Positions 1 to 12,000 of a stretch of 64,000 nucleotides of DNA are shown here, piece after piece (the stretch's first letter is position 1; the number at the start of each line of letters is the position of its first letter). Source of the DNA: Gavia stellata (Eukaryota > Chordata > Aves > Gaviiformes > Gaviidae); assembly GCF_030936135.1 (NCBI RefSeq), contig NC_082595.1, positions 73,938,135 through 74,002,134 on the forward strand. Direction: 5' to 3'. The position numbers and the translations under genes are program-made. The notes beneath the pieces are model-generated. The model was given only the letters and a program-made list of their open reading frames with translations. It did no database searches and was not told the origin of the DNA.

Positions 1-2927
1 GCCTGGTCACACTTATTCCCAACCTCTTGCCAGCTCAGCCTGTTGTCATCCATAATTCTTCTCTTCCTCCTCCATGTGTGCCTGTGATCCTTCCACTCCC
101 CACCACCAGTATCTTGCTGTAGCGTACTTCCCTATTGCACTTTAATTTACATATCATCTGTCATATTGGTATAGATTCTGAGTTTTCTGAGTGCTGGCTG
201 TGAAGTTTCCTTGGGACATGCAATGTGAGGAGCTCTTTCTAATACACAGTGCTTCAATTAATTGCCTTTTTTGATGACAATTCAAGCAAAGCAAAGTTAG
301 GAAAAAGCCACTGTCTGCTTCTAGTCTTCTAGGTTGACTTTTGTTCTACTTGATATTCATGGACAGCTGAGAAGGAAGACTTTCAAAAGGAAAGGCTATA
401 CCATCTTTATTAGAAAATCTGTAGAGTAGTACCTGGAAGACTAACACCACACGTTAAACCATGTTTGAAAAACATTTTTGATTTTATTAAAAGATCAAAT
501 ATATTAAAGTGTTATTTTGTACTAAAATATAATTTGGAGTAGACTTGGTTTATTAAAAAATACTTGTTTCATGAAATAATTAGGAAAACTGGTCATGAAA
601 GTCTGAGTGGTTTAGATCCAATCCTGTATGACCTATCTACTTTCTCAAGTTCCTTCATGTGTTAGGAGGTGGTAAGCTGATTATGTGCCATGTAGTTGTC
701 CCAGTTCTTAAAACTGACTCTTTTGGCTTTTATTTAAGTTGAGATTAAAAACTGACACTTTTTTCCTTTTTTTTAAATTTTTTGGGGGGGGGGGGTTGGT
801 GGGTTGGGTTTTTTTTTTTTTTGGTGTCTGTGTTCCTGAAAGGCTAACAGGCTGTTTTATAGAGGAAGGGAAGGAAGAAATCAGTGCCATTTACTGGCAC
901 TGAAAAGCCATTACTGGTCCAAAAAGTTGATTGATTTATTTATTTACTTTTTTTCAAAGGAAGAAAAGAATCTGTAAGTTTTGCTGTTGAGGCAACTGAC
1001 ATGTTGGGAAAAATGTGCTAGTATTTTTGTGTCAGCATTTCTTTCCCAGCTGCTGCAACTTTACTGTCTGCAATTGACAAGATGGCTGGACATAGAAAGT
1101 TTCCAGAACTTGAGAACAACCTGTGGGAGTTTCAGTTTCTTTAGTTACAATACTCTAAGGAGTACAAGCATCATTGAAGTTCTGCTTGCAGAGTAGAGGA
1201 TACTGTTAGTTGTAAAAGAAACAGCAAACGATAACAGAGCTTGCATCAAGCACCTGTCAGTACTTCTAGCTAGCAGGAGGCAGTCTGACCTTTGGGGAAA
1301 ATGGCACTAGTACTTGTGTTGTGACTAGTGTAGGGAAGTTGTTATTTATAGGACATTTATTAAGAATGTAAAGCTGTTTTGTTCAATGTAACTGAGCCAA
1401 CTCAAAGAAATTGCAATACACCCAGTTGTCTAGCAGTTTCATAATTTATTAAAATTGTGTTTTATGAAAGCACGAGGCTCGGAGCACTGAAATTTTCTTT
1501 CTGAGACTGTATGACAGGCATTTCGTTTTCTTGAGTGAAACTGTAAACTCTAAAGATGTTATTCGTCAGAGATACTCATAAGAATATTATTTTCTTATAA
1601 TTACTCTTTTCTTAAATGATAGTTTTGGATAATTGGCATTTGATTTATGGATGTTCTTGTTAGGCTCATATAAATTGAAGCATTAGATATACAGTAAATA
1701 TAGGCTTTTATGGCAGTGCTTTTTATGCAATAGGAATCAGGCAGTGGAGTGCAGAGGCTTGTTTTAATAAAACATCCTCTTGTGTTTTACATATTAAGTG
1801 CCCACAGTCCTGTTGCTTCTAGTATTCTGTTTATACTATCACATTTTCTTATTTGTGACTATTACAAAAGTGAAGCTTTTGAAATTTTACCGTATGATGC
1901 GTTTCATATGTGAATTCTTTGTTTCTTACCCTTTATGGCTTTTGCTAACTCTATTCACTGTGTTCTTTAAGACACTTTAGGACAATTGGTTTCAACAATT
2001 ATGGCTAAAAATTAGATAAAAATAAAAAGTATGCCACTCCCCTTAACTCCATGTTTACTGAGTTTAAGCACAAAGAATACGTAGCACATAAGGTTGCAGT
2101 GCACTAGCTTAATGCATGTATTTCCTTGTTCAATATCTGGACAGCTAATTGTGGCTTTGAGCCTGCTGTAAGCCACAAAGAGCTTTATTAATGGAAAAGA
2201 GCAGAAATTAGTTTTATTCAAAAAAAGCTGCATCACTTCAAAAAAAGTGCTGTTGTCTTATGAAGTGTCTGTAGGTCTTCCTGTTACTCTTCAGTAACTT
2301 AAATTCATAGGATGTTCAAACTCATAAACTTTTTTCCTCCATTGATTTAAGCCATCAGTCAAAATCGGCATGGGTGACTAACACATATGAAAGCTTAATA
2401 CACAGAGTTGGGTAGGAATGGCTCTGGCATTTCTATTAATTTCCATGAACACAAAATACAAAATTAATTTCTGAAATCTGATTTGCTGGGAGCTAAAATG
2501 TTGCTTGTGAAGGTTTATTTTTAGAATATTAATAAAGTTGTTCATGTACAAAGCCAGGCCAAGGCAAAACTGTTTCTGCTGTACTTCAGGGATGAAGTCA
2601 GGATTTTGTTTCTTATATGTTGTAACTAACTTAAAAAGAGCTGATTATGCTGTTCATTTGAACATACACTCTACTAAGCAGTTGACTTTTAACATATCCA
2701 AATTCTGGCAATGGGGTTATTATAATATGCAGTATTAGGCCACATGAATATAGTTATTGTTTCTTACTCAACTTTGTCATGCATATACAAAAAAGGCAGA
2801 CAGTGGGGAGTAAAGAGAGGCATCTGAACTCAGAAGTCCAGAATTGAGTGGCTGAAAGACAGTTAAACAATGTGAAAATGTAAAAGCTGTCTTTAATCTT
2901 GTATGCAATTGACTCAGTCTCTTTCAG
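1..2927 (+). other. CEP162 5' intron (upstream part)
   Basis: This AT-rich stretch precedes the first recognisable CEP162 coding exon. I looked for the expected first coding exon (an acidic MAHKFDLDEEFEKF-like start) in all + frames and did not find it, so it is presumably further left. The only notable structure is a G-rich run at 784-808. The short open frames here lack splice context and look like chance. Confidence 0.75.
784..808 (+). repeat. G-rich run, possible G-quadruplex
   Basis: Twelve consecutive G (784-795) are followed by GG, GGG and GGG separated by one or two bases, flanked by T runs. The pattern fits an intramolecular quadruplex on the coding strand of the CEP162 pre-mRNA; the long run may also be a polymorphic homopolymer. 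Confidence 0.6.
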
Positions 2928-3056
2928 ATGATTCACTTGGAAATTCAAAGAAAAAATCCAGCATTCTTGAGACATTGGGACAGCCCAGGAAAAAAGAAAC
3001 AAAGAAAAAGGATTCAGTGCCATGGTGGATATCTGAGGAAGATTCGGATGATGGTG
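2928..3056 (+). CDS. CEP162: CEP162 exon (first seen; VPWW motif)
   Basis: Acceptor ctttcag, donor GTAAAT. It enters after one base of a codon and leaves at the same phase. The translation starts [15 protein letters not shown] and contains [14 protein letters not shown], matching the N-terminal KKKDTVPWWITEDD of human CEP162. An open frame starting at the ATG at 2928 is in the wrong frame. The following intron (3057-5855) shows no other feature I can support. Confidence 0.95.
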
Positions 3057-6000
3057 GTAAATAATGTAGTTTTGCAATTTTTTGGCCACAGGGGGTCAGG
3101 CTACTTCTTTCTCATGCTTCATACAGGCCTAGTTTTGGATTAAGTTGATGCCACTCAAGTGCTTTAGAACGTTACAAGGCAAGTTTGTAAAGTATAAAAC
3201 TCAAAAGTAATCGTATTTTTTTTAAAAGGGGTTATATTCAAGCTGTAAGCAATTTTTCTGCTGTTTGTTCTGTAGCTTTCAAGTTATTAAAACTTGTAAA
3301 GAGAAACATATTATAAATAGTAAGATAATTAGACAATGTAGCTTATGAATTCTGCTGAAATATTTGTAGGTGTGTTTTTGTAACCAACCTGTTCCTTATA
3401 CTGACTTTTTATAGATTTCTGTTTTCAAAACTGCAGATGAATAAGACTATTTTGTATAATCTTATGCTTATCGCAACATTTGTAATAGGTTGGAGAAGCA
3501 CAGAAACAGTTTCCAACAGCAGCTGATTCAGAGACATATGTCTGTCAGTATTCTCAACGTTTCCCTTGCCAAGTACCGTGGCTCAAGGGGAAAAGGGCTG
3601 TGATGACATGATTGCTAGTTCAGTATTGACTTGGTTACATAGTTCTGGAAGAAAATAAATCATTGCTTGCAAGCTTTCCTCCTGTAGTTTTCCATTTCTT
3701 CATTGTTTTCATATTGGGTAGTAAAGCCTATGAGTAGTTAGTTTCCACACGGTGATTGCCTCTTGTTCTTGTAGTAATTGGTGGCTTCTTATTTTCGTGA
3801 TTTGTATAACTTACAGCTGGAGCTTAACAGAAATTTCCAGAAATCAGTTTTTCATAAGACAGATTTAAGATACTACTGGTAGTCTCCAATTTTAATCAAA
3901 ACTCTGTCCTGTCAGTGTTGTCATAATTAGGACCCAAATCTTAGTCAGCAGTTGTGCCATTTAGGCATAACCCTAATAGGTGTTGTCTGGACTGCTTATC
4001 TCTCTCCGGCCTTTTAAGATGCTGCTGGAAAACTCAGATGGATATGAGAGAGTTCCTATCAGGCAGTGCAACTATGTATCAAGTACTTATGAGATATTAT
4101 GATTTCCTTACAGCTTTTCAAAAAAACAGAAGGACAGAGTGTTCTTGCTGGGAAAAGTGTGAGAATTAAGCAGTTAGTATGACCTCATTTTTCAGCATAC
4201 TATCCAAGAAAATTTTCAGGGGACTATTTAGAAGTTCAGCATTCTTCCATGTTTTTTCTGAGATGCCTGAGGCAACTTTGATGCTTCTCATGCTTCTTCA
4301 TGCTACTTCAACCAAAAAACACTGGAATAGGTACTTAAAGGGCAGGGTGATTACAAGTTTTAGAGAACAGTGCTTGTATGGGTTAAGTACAATGCAAAGC
4401 AGAATCAGAAGAAATAATGCAATAGTATCAAGTTGTTTCCATCCAAACCAAATCTACCACTTTTATTTTTTAAATTAAGAATATCTTACCAGCTCTGTAG
4501 TTTAGAGGTAAAGCTATTAGAACTGAAACATGCTTGATCTGCAGCTTATTGATGTATAAAATAAAAACAGAGTTCTGGTAAACTTTTTAAGGTCTCTCTT
4601 AAAAAAAGTTTCTCCTTTAACAGGAAAACATTTAGAAGGTGAGCCTATCCAGTTTTGCTAGTATGGCATCCATTTACTTGCAAAAGAAGCTGGCTTGTTC
4701 ATACTCTTCATGATGAGGGGCTGGATTTTTTTGCAGAGAGTTGAAAGTAATCTGTGTGTAATGCTTTTTGAATCAAAGTTCCAACATGTCTTGGCAGTTG
4801 GACATAATAAAATTGAGAATACAAGAGTAGTATGGTGCTCAGATGTATTAATAATGGATTATTATTAATAAAGTAAGTTACTGCATGGGATGACTGAGAA
4901 GACGACTTAGATTTTTAGCTTTCATAAGGTTATTAAATGTGCCCTAAATAGCAAAATAATTGTCCCACTTAAAAAAATGATAATATTGCTGTGATGATAA
5001 CAAATACGGAAATAACCTGAATTTTTTTCTCAAAAGGGTAAGGTTGGCATTCTTTGAAATTTTGTTGAGATTCTTTTGTATTCTTCTAGGCTTGAACCTC
5101 CACATTGGTCGCAGATAGGACTATTATTGACAGGCTGTCAGCTAATAGAATTTTTTTTTAAGTGTTTTGTGAGCATGAATCAAACTTACGTAAATGTATA
5201 AATCTTACCTCCATCCCCAGTATGGCACTGCATTACAAATATGTGCTTCATATATATGACTTGATGTGTTTGGGTGGCACTGTGTAGAGATACTGTTATA
5301 TTAACGAAGTACGGTCTGGCTAATTAGCTTGAGTGATGCACCGAGCTGATAAGTTGTTTCCAGTTTGAGGTTTTCATTTTGAGTTACTTCAGTATCTATA
5401 TCAGGCTTTCTTAAAAGATGCAAGGCAGATGACTGGAAGATATATGCTATACATTTATTTGTTGTATGATTGTTTTTTCCAAGGCATCTTGTTGCAGAAG
5501 TGCCATGAAACGAGTAGAGTTTTAAATTAATAGCCTGTTTTCACTGGGTTTTGTAGATTAATGGTAAACAGCTTAGAGTATTTCTGTTCATTTGGCTGAG
5601 CAGCATAAAGTACATTTTAAAAAACTCAACTTGTTATTCTAGGCGCGTTTGAACTCTTTGTTTTTCAGCTTTAATCTGAAATGTGCAAATTATGATTCAA
5701 GATACTGTCTTCCATGTTTGACACATTAAAGACATACCTCTAACTACTGTCCTTTCTACGTGATTTTGTCATTTAAATGATAAAAAGAAATTGGATAATA
5801 AGAATTCCTGTCCTTCCTTGCCTGTCTGTTCTTGCTGTTTGTCTTACTTTTCAAGATTTTCACACAAGATTTGTTAAACTGAGAAAAGAGAAGAAACTGA
5901 TGGAAAGCCATGCTGAAATAGTGGAAAATAGTGAACAAAAGAATCCCCATTCAGATTCCCAGTCTGGTATTTGTTTAAATATGTTTTGTTGAATTTATTC

Positions 6001-9000
6001 AATATCAGCTTTGTATTACTAGTGCATTTGCTATAGAAAATCCTTTGCAAATCGTCCATTTGATCATAGTGTTCTCACTGAAAGCAAGCTGCCATTTACT
6101 TAATTTGTCATTTCCAGAAGAAACTAATAACTATGTGAAATTTTGCTCAGCTGTTGTTACATCATACATCACTACCTATAGTGATGTAGGAGGACAGACA
6201 GTATTGAATGTAAGCCAACGTGGGGGGAGAATAACTTGGAAAATCTAAACAAAGGTCATTATGTTTAGTAAACAGAAAATCTCTTCCACTTTCTGTATTT
6301 CATACTCAAGAAATATTCACTGTTCTACTTGTTTAATTTCAAAGACTCCTGTCAGAGGAGCATTCTATTTATTTTCTATTGATGTGATTCTTTTCCCTCT
6401 GCTGACCAGTAGGCTGCTCTGTGCATGCTGGCCCTGGAATGGAAACAGTACAGTTGGTGTAATAATGGCAAACTAGGTTGTTTAATCTACAGGATTATTT
6501 TAGTCAATGTAACTTCAGATTCAGCCTTTTATGTGAAATCACTTTTTATGCTATCTGAAGAGAAACTCCAAAGAATAGAGAGTTATAAACATTGATCCAT
6601 GAAATAGTTTTGTGTAAATGACAATGGCAATTAACTTGTATGTACTAGTTTAAATGTGGCTTTGGTGTTAAATTCAAGCAGATCAATAATATTTTGGAGA
6701 GCCATGACAAAGAAATATTTGGCACTTGGTCTTTAGATTGTGTTGGTGATCTACTGTGTAGCCTATAGAACATTTCCCTATGTTAGCTTTCTAGAGCGTA
6801 TGTGCTGCCCTGTTTTCATAAGCCTCATTTGCATAGAATAGCTATAAAGCATTTCGGTCTGGGAGATAAACACTAAAACTGAATCTATTTCTTGTATTAG
6901 GCTTAATATTTGAAGTATGAGCAATAGGAGGAGTTTGGCAGTTATTTCAAATTACTGTTTTAAAAGGCATCAGGTATTTGCATTATTTACAGTAGAAGGC
7001 ATGCTGTCAACGCTTTTAGTTTCCCAGCACATATGGGCGAATATAAATCTAGAGAAGTGATGCCTCACTAGTGGACGTGAGCATCAGCTGAGGGAATAAA
7101 GGACCTGTGCATTGTATCAGAATGGATTTCATATTTTTTCTCTTTTTGCATTGCACCTGCCATATGCTCACCAGCTTCCTTTAGTCATCTTGGATGTTTC
7201 TGAGTTGTGTTAGCTTCTGGTCGCATCTCCCCATAATCCTGTTTCTAGATAGCATAAGTATTTGGTCTGATTCCCTAGACTACTCTTGCTCTCTCTTGTG
7301 TCAAGGTAAATTCAAAAAAGACCTGTAACTAAGAGTTTTCCAGAAGAATTAGAATTAGCCAATTTAGAAGCCCTTTCCACTCCGACAGTTTGAACAAGGA
7401 AAAGTCTAATACTGTGCATCTGGCTAGCCTGAAGTATGTAAAGTGTGTAGTGTGACTATCATCTAAGTATCATGAGAGAGCACGGTTTTCAGCATAGGTA
7501 ATGTTATCTAAAACTTAATTCTACTAATGTGAATGGAAGGCGTTTGGTTGTATTTGCTTCTAAGCAAGTCCTCACAATGGTTTGATCAAACAACAGGCAG
7601 TTCTTGTACCTGACAGTGATATGTACCTATGTTTTATGTTTTATGTACCTATGTTTTTCCACTTTTCTTTGAACCGATCTAGATGCTTTCTTTCAGAACT
7701 TGTAGTACAAAACTTCTTTTATTGTTGAAGTAGTTTTACTAGTTTTTTTTTGTTTTCAGGTAATATATTGAGCTCCTGTGTATTTGAATGCAAGGTGTAC
7801 ATGGAGCAAGAAGGAATTTGTCTTTTTTAAAAAGAAAAAAAAAAGAAAAAAAAGCTTTATTCTCAGAAGTTATAAGTATTAACTAATTTTCAGTTATAGC
7901 TAGAAAACTGTAGATAATTCAATCTACAAGAAATTGAACTGCATTACTTTTTCAGAAGTGGCAATTTGAATTCTCACATCTTACTTTTCTCTTTATTCCC
8001 TGTCCATTATGTATAAAAACTTATGTTTGTGTACACTTAAAAGTAGTTCCCCCTAAACCTTCTTCCAGTGCATCTCGCAGCAAGGCTTTGTCTAAATTCA
8101 AAATGCTGGAAAAATTTCATAAGGACAAGAAAGATTCATACTTAAACAAAGAAGAAGGAAGCCTCACTTCTGACAGTCCAGAGAATTCTGAGGGTAACAA
8201 ATTTATTGTATTTTATATGATATTAAAAAGCTAAAATGGCTCGATTCTGACAGTCCTGGTCAGATTAAGGAGAAAAGAAGTTACTTTTTAAATAGGTGTT
8301 TGTCATTGTCTGTAGGTTTGAGTCCTTTGTATTTATGTTTTCAAACTTTTCTCTGCAAGTGTGCTAGTTAGAAATATTTTTCTAAGTGAAACTCAGGTTC
8401 TTATTTTAATTCATTTCAAGTGGCAAAACCTTACGAAATTCAACCTTACAAAATATTGCATGTAAAAATATGGGTAGTGAAATCCTTGGAGTTCAAGAAA
8501 ACTGCTGCTTCAAGAAGTTTTTATGAAAACTAACAAATACCGCCCCCAAAAATAAATCGCTCTTTCAAGCCCTGCAGAAATCAGTAGGACTGTTCAAACA
8601 GCCAAAAAACACAGTGAAAAAGAGACTTTGAAATCCATCCAAGCTGATATTTTTTCCAAGTTTTATAAGTTTCTCAGAGTTCAGATTGTGTAGGGCTAGT
8701 AAAAAGACATTTTTGCCTTCATTAGCAACAGTAGTATCTCCTGTAATCTGGGATATGTGTCTGGGAATCAGGAGTGGCTGAGCTGCAAGACTGAATGGCT
8801 GCAAAACAGCGTGTGACTTTCAGATTATTATGGAAGATGCTTTTTAAAAAAAAAAAACCTCTGGTCTGGTTTGAACTGGCAAAATACTTAAAAAAATTTT
8901 ACATAATCCCATGAATCCTTCAAGACCAATGTAAGTCTGTTCAGAAAGTTCCCTGAGTGTGAGATTATTTAAATAAAACAACTCAGGAAAATGTTTTTCT

Positions 9001-12000
9001 CTAAAATTTTGTTCTGTTAAACGTTCTAATTGTCTTTTTACTGAAGTATATTCCCATCTCCTTTCCTGTAAATCTTACACAGGAGGGCAGTGACAGTTTA
9101 TCTTTGATTCTACTAATATATTCTCATTGAAAAATAGGGTGTTGGAGCTCTAGTGAGATTGTGGCTAACCTAAAGGTCTGCAAAAAACTTGTGACCCAGC
9201 TGCAGACGAACTCCTGTTCGCTGTCTTGATAACTAGAATAGAGCGCCATCTGGGTAGATTACTGTAAATAACTGCATTTAGCTACCAGAGAAATGGACTA
9301 GTCATGCTTTTTCACTTCTGTTCAGCCCTTTGAGCTTTCCATTTTATACTTTTCAATGGAGTAGCAAAATGTATTTATTTAGGCATTAACTTTGTATACA
9401 TGTGGAGCTTGACCTTTAGTCAGTGTCTCTGACATTTATTTGTTGCATGCAAGACAAGTCAGTCAGAGCTCTGTATTGGGGATGGAGCTGAAGTTAAAGG
9501 AATATGGAAGTCATTTCCGAGATGTAGAGTCTTATGCGCTTAGCCTCCTAATAAAACATGCAAGGGGACCTTGTCATTGCAAGTCAAGAGAAAAACCTAT
9601 TTGACTTCTTAATGAGGAGGCTCTTATAATCAGAACACACATGCTAAGGGCTGCCCAGTAGGGAAGGAAAAGGTGTTCAGACTCTTACTTTGCTCACCCT
9701 GCCTCACCCTGGGTACATTTTCAGTACTGAATGGAGAGGATTCTCCATTGTCATGATACAGGCAAATAGGGCATTTCTTAAAAGGAACTTGGCTGAACCT
9801 GTGTAAAGGACAGAGTAAAAACCCGGAGTTGAAGCACTTGGTGCTGGTTGGACTTGATGATCTTACAGGTCTTTTCCAGCCTTAATGATTCTGTGATCAG
9901 CATGTGGAAGACTGATTTAGTGTTCTGATCTGAAGGGTTATTGATGTACACACCTCCACAGCCTCCTGCCAGCAGGAAATGAGCTGTTGTCCGTGTCTTC
10001 ACCCCTCCTGGTATGTTCACTACAAGGGCACAGCTACAGTCTAAACATCATTTGGCCAGACAGAACAAAAAATTCTGAGTTTATTTTGCCAACTGGAGAT
10101 TCATGTTGGAAAAGACGGACATGGTTTCTGTTCCCTTCTGTGAGAACTGTTAAATCATTTCATACGTCACTGGATAAAATGCATAACCAGCTTTTCTCCT
10201 AGCCCTTCTCCTAAGAGAACCTCTAAAGAATCTAAGTATAAATGTGTGTGTTTTAGGGGCAGACAGAAGGGACTTGGTACTTACTGTTTTTAAACTAGTA
10301 ATGTACTGCAATATTTGACTTTTAGTTTTCCATAAGGAAGTAGATAAGGCAGCGTTCTGTCTGAGAGCAGAATTCACACATAAAGTTGATAAGGTGATTT
10401 TGAACGATCACAACAATGAAATTACAGTAAGCAGAGCAACTGCATGTTGTAGTTGCATGAACATACAGAATGGAAGAACTGGGTGTTCATCAGTGACCTT
10501 TAAGTAACTTTGGTTACTATTTTTTTCCTTAAAGCATTTAATTTGCAACAAGGAGCTGCTGGGCCAATGGCTACAATTTTCAAAAGTCTGTGGGTAGTAG
10601 ATCAAACAAAATTAATAGGCTTTTAACAAAGAAATGTTAATTTCTGTACAGGGTTTGTGTGTGTGATTGTCCTCCATACGTAACGTTACCGTAAGTCAAT
10701 TTTTACAGTTGTTATATTTGCCCCATGCTGAACTGTAGGTCTGTGTGCAAATATGAAGGATGGGAAGAAAATGCATATAATAGACTAATTAATTGTAATT
10801 AAACAAGATTTACATATCTCATAATAGAAGCTGAAGTTATATGAATGTGATTTGTGAGACTGGGTATCTTTGCAGTTGCAACATGAGCTTAAAATTAGTG
10901 GTTCTGGAAGATGACTAAAAGACTGAAGTGTCATACAAATAGCGTTTAGATAATAGTCAAGAATATTGCAACTTTTTTCCTAGGAATGCTTGGAGCCAAT
11001 GGAAGCTTTGTCAAGATACAGAACACTTCGCAGCCTGTGGGGGAAACTGATGAGAATATGCATGTGGAAAAGATGCAGCTTCAGAAAAGTGATGGGGTTG
11101 CTGTCTCCTTAAGTAGAGACAGCCTGGAGACAAATGGTGAGAACTGAGAGTGCAGCTATTTTATGAAGTTGGCTAGATCTAAAGAAATGATTATTACAAA
11201 CTGTTTCCCTTAATTCATTGCAAGTTGGGATTCTTCACTTCTGTCAGCTGCATCTTGTGAGCTGAAGGCTCCTGGTACTAGCTTGTGATTATTTGATGCA
11301 TTTGATACATGATATTATTTGATTATTTGACATTTGTGAGTCTGTCTATAGTTGTTGTTAACTATTATGACTATTCTATGTGAACATACAGCACAGACAC
11401 AATTAGCTTATTCTTTGTTTTGAAATTTAGATTCAGTTTTAGCTTCTGCACCTAATCAAAGTATCGTGGGAGTTGGATTAGATACCTTGGAAGAACAAGA
11501 AGAAAAAGAGATCTTCTTTGCCAAACTTGAACGAGAAGCTTCCTCTACTATTGATTATTCAAGATTAAATAAAGAGCTGGATTCCAATGATTCTGTATTA
11601 CTAGCACCATTTGTACGGTAATTTAGAGGGAAGAAAAGTTGTGGACTATATTAGTGGGCACATGTAACTTGGGTATCTGAATACCATGGCCACTGAGATT
11701 TTGTGGGACAAGATCCTGTATGATTTCAGTCAGTTTTTTGTTTCTTTGTTGTGGCTTGTTTGTTTTGGTTTGGTTTTTTTGGAAGACAAGGACAGAAGTG
11801 AGCTTAATAAATGAAATAAAAGAATAATGTGGGAGCATGACGTGGTGATGAGTGGGCATAGCTACACAGTCTTGTGCATAACTCAATAGTTACAAGTTGA
11901 TTTAACAGTCTTAATTGTAAGGTGTAACTAAATGAAAAGTTAACAACTGATAATAACAAGGAAGTAGATCAGGAAAGATTCTGTGTCCCCTTAGACATGA

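Noticed and set aside
1080..1142. ATG-started frame MAGHRKFPELENN as a CEP162 start
   Set aside because: Does not match the acidic DEEFEKF start expected, hits a stop quickly and has no usable donor.
6675..6744. Possible exon ([17 protein letters not shown]) after a CAG
   Set aside because: Weak polypyrimidine tract, and its phases (0 to 1) do not fit the neighbours needed.
7250..7304. Possible exon with tttctag acceptor and GTAAAT donor, phase 1 to 1
   Set aside because: The frame is open, but composition (W, C and L rich) is unlike CEP162, and it would not resolve the phase conflict of the cassette exons.
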